Below, piece after piece: positions 5,116 to 6,311 of a stretch of DNA of 6,311 nucleotides. A model generated the notes under the pieces. The model was not told where the DNA came from and ran no database searches. It saw only the letters and a list, made by a program, of their open reading frames with translations. The translations under genes were made by a program, and so were the position numbers. The DNA comes from Actinomycetota bacterium (GTDB lineage Bacteria; Actinomycetota; Acidimicrobiia; Acidimicrobiales; Ilumatobacteraceae), in NCBI GenBank assembly GCA_005801025.1, contig SYDZ01000079.1, positions 1 through 6,311 of the forward strand. Direction: 5' to 3'. How positions within the stretch are numbered: position 1 is the first letter of the stretch; each line of letters begins with the position of its first letter.

Positions 5116-6311
5116 AGGAATAGAGATCACTTTGAGTGACGTTGCCAGCGACGATTTCATGCTCGCAGATCTCGTTAAAGGCCACAATCTCACTTTCGAT
5201 GCGCTCGGTATTCCATGCTGCATACGGTGCCACAATCTCGGCGACGGCGCGCGCTGCTTGTTGGGTGGCGAAACGATCAAACAGCAATGAGCGTGTGCGA
5301 CGCGACAAAATATCGTCCAAGGTTGTGGCCATTTCATAGGTCACGGCGAAAACTGCCTCTGCCATGACGTAGGGCAAACCTGGCACCATTGGCGCTGCCA
5401 ATCGCACATCTGAGTCCATCATCCCAGTCACCACCGAAGCGTCTGATCCAAAGCGATGAGAGAGATGGGCATCAAAACTTCCGGAAACCTGAGGTTCTTT
5501 GAATCCGCGGGCGCCGTGCAGTTTGAGGTTTTTGGTCTGACACCGTTTGCTCTTGTGCTCCAACTTCAGTGCACTCAGGACATCAAGAGCGGCGTCAACT
5601 GTGTCTTGAGCCATTTCGCGATACGTCGTTAGTTTTCCGCCAGTGACTGTGATGATGCCTGAATCTCCAGTAAAAACAAGGTGTCGACGCGAGAGGTCAG
5701 CAGTGCGTGCTGCCTTGCCACCTTGACCGGTTCCATCGGCGGCGTTGACTTGTTTGACAAGCGGTCGTAACCCAGCCCATACGCCAGTGACATCTTGCGT
5801 CGTAATACCAGTTGTGACACTGGCATTGAGAGCACGCAGTACATAGTCAATGTCATCTTTGGTGCACTGCGGATCATCAACTGGACCTTGGTAGTCCGTG
5901 TCGGTGGTTCCGATATATGTATGAGTGAAAGTACCGTCAGGTTTGGGTCCCCACGGGACAACAAACAAACTGCGCTTGTCTTTGGGCACGGGAATGATGA
6001 CAGCAATATCGTTACGAACTTTTTCCCAGGGCACAGTGACGTGCACGCCTTTGGCTGGCCGAATCGTGTCGGGATCAATTCCATTTTCAAGAGTTCGTAC
6101 AGCGTCGGTCCACACGCCGGCGGCGTTAATCACAACATGGGCCTGCACATCAATTGATTCACCATCACAAAGAACCGTGACACCATTGGCTTGTGAGTCC
6201 GACGAGCGCAAAATGTTGGTGACTGCACAACGATTGATGATGACCGCGCCCTGATCGGCGGCAGTCCGCGCTAGTGCCACACACAATCGGGCGTCATCGG
6301 CTTGAGCGTCG
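5114..6311 (-). CDS. glpD: Glycerol-3-phosphate dehydrogenase, C-terminal part (N-terminus beyond right edge)
   Basis: Membrane-associated FAD enzyme oxidising sn-glycerol 3-phosphate to DHAP and passing electrons to quinone. The frame stays open to the right edge, so ~398 residues are visible of an expected 550-580. The FAD GxGxxG region is missing because it lies outside the window. Visible motifs, numbered from the first full codon: DAQADDARL at 1-9, NAAGVWTD at 62-69, RPAKGVHVTVPW at 84-95, IGTTDTDYQGPVDDP at 133-147, GVWAGLRPL at 176-184, DLSRRH at 205-210, TGGKLTTYREMA at 223-234, then the C-terminal helical domain with YEMATTLDDILSRRTR at 325-340. All match GlpD closely. A Gly/Ala/Lys-rich stretch at ~185-203 separates GLRPL from DLSRRH and seems longer than in many GlpD proteins. 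The apparent start near 6286 is an internal TTG (Leu), not a real start. It is the first gene of the coupled glp cluster as far as the window shows. Confidence 0.95.
   Translation of the reverse strand, partial: DAQADDARLCVALARTAADQGAVIINRCAVTNILRSSDSQANGVTVLCDGESIDVQAHVVINAAGVWTDAVRTLENGIDPDTIRPAKGVHVTVPWEKVRNDIAVIIPVPKDKRSLFVVPWGPKPDGTFTHTYIGTTDTDYQGPVDDPQCTKDDIDYVLRALNASVTTGITTQDVTGVWAGLRPLVKQVNAADGTGQGGKAARTADLSRRHLVFTGDSGIITVTGGKLTTYREMAQDTVDAALDVLSALKLEHKSKRCQTKNLKLHGARGFKEPQVSGSFDAHLSHRFGSDASVVTGMMDSDVRLAAPMVPGLPYVMAEAVFAVTYEMATTLDDILSRRTRSLLFDRFATQQAARAVAEIVAPYAAWNTERIESEIVAFNEICEHEIVAGNVTQSDLYS

Noticed and set aside
5880..5960. A shadow minus-strand frame reads LIHISEPPTRTTK, resembling the translated transposase-adapter contamination signature seen in some assemblies.
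   Set aside because: The correct frame over the same bases encodes the conserved GlpD motif HTYIGTTDTDYQGP in an unbroken gene, so the resemblance is coincidental.
5114..6286. GlpD as a complete 390-residue protein starting near 6286.
   Set aside because: The putative start is a TTG leucine codon within the conserved DAQADDARL motif, and the frame remains open to the window edge, so the gene is truncated by the window.
1..6311. CRISPR arrays, insertion sequences, tRNA genes or phage-derived genes.
   Set aside because: No direct-repeat arrays, transposase motifs, terminal inverted repeats or tRNA-like cloverleaf sequences were seen on either strand.

Overview
The window is about 6.3 kb of compact bacterial DNA. 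All recognisable genes lie on the minus strand, so the reading order runs from the right edge to the left. Base composition is moderately GC-rich by eye. The GlpD and alkyl-DHAP-synthase-like proteins, the Tat-exported ferritin-like lipoprotein and the class A RNase P RNA together suggest an actinobacterium-like organism, perhaps an aquatic Acidimicrobiia-type lineage. That placement is an inference, not a demonstration.

Layout in transcription order: (1) 6311-5114, aerobic glycerol-3-phosphate dehydrogenase GlpD, with its N-terminus beyond the right edge; (2) 5102-3582, an FAD-dependent oxidase/transferase closely resembling alkyldihydroxyacetonephosphate synthase; (3) 3585-3163, an unrecognised four-helix membrane protein; (4) 3166-1658, an FGGY kinase of the glycerol kinase type; (5) 1590-1084, a small soluble ferritin-like protein; (6) 1070-174, a larger ferritin-like protein with a twin-arginine signal and lipobox; (7) a hairpin just after the last stop codon; (8) the first ~138 nt of the RNase P RNA gene rnpB, which runs off the left edge.

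Genes 1-4 are tightly coupled: an 11-nt gap in which the Shine-Dalgarno touches the previous stop, then two successive ATGA overlaps. They very probably form one operon for glycerol/glycerol-3-phosphate metabolism. The kinase would supply a phosphorylated polyol and GlpD would make dihydroxyacetone phosphate (DHAP). The AGPS-like enzyme may act on a DHAP derivative, which would link the operon to ether-lipid or related lipid chemistry. The kinase lacks some residues that contact glycerol in E. coli GlpK, so its substrate is less certain than its family. A 67-nt gap separates the kinase from the two ferritin-like genes, which are 13 nt apart and look like diverged paralogues, one cytoplasmic and one exported. 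They may be co-transcribed with the glp genes or have their own promoter; I see no convincing one.

I found no CRISPR array, transposon, phage gene or obviously novel multi-gene defence system. The items most worth a second look are the AGPS-like enzyme inside a glp operon, the altered kinase pocket, the internally duplicated membrane protein, and the cytoplasmic/exported ferritin-like pair.
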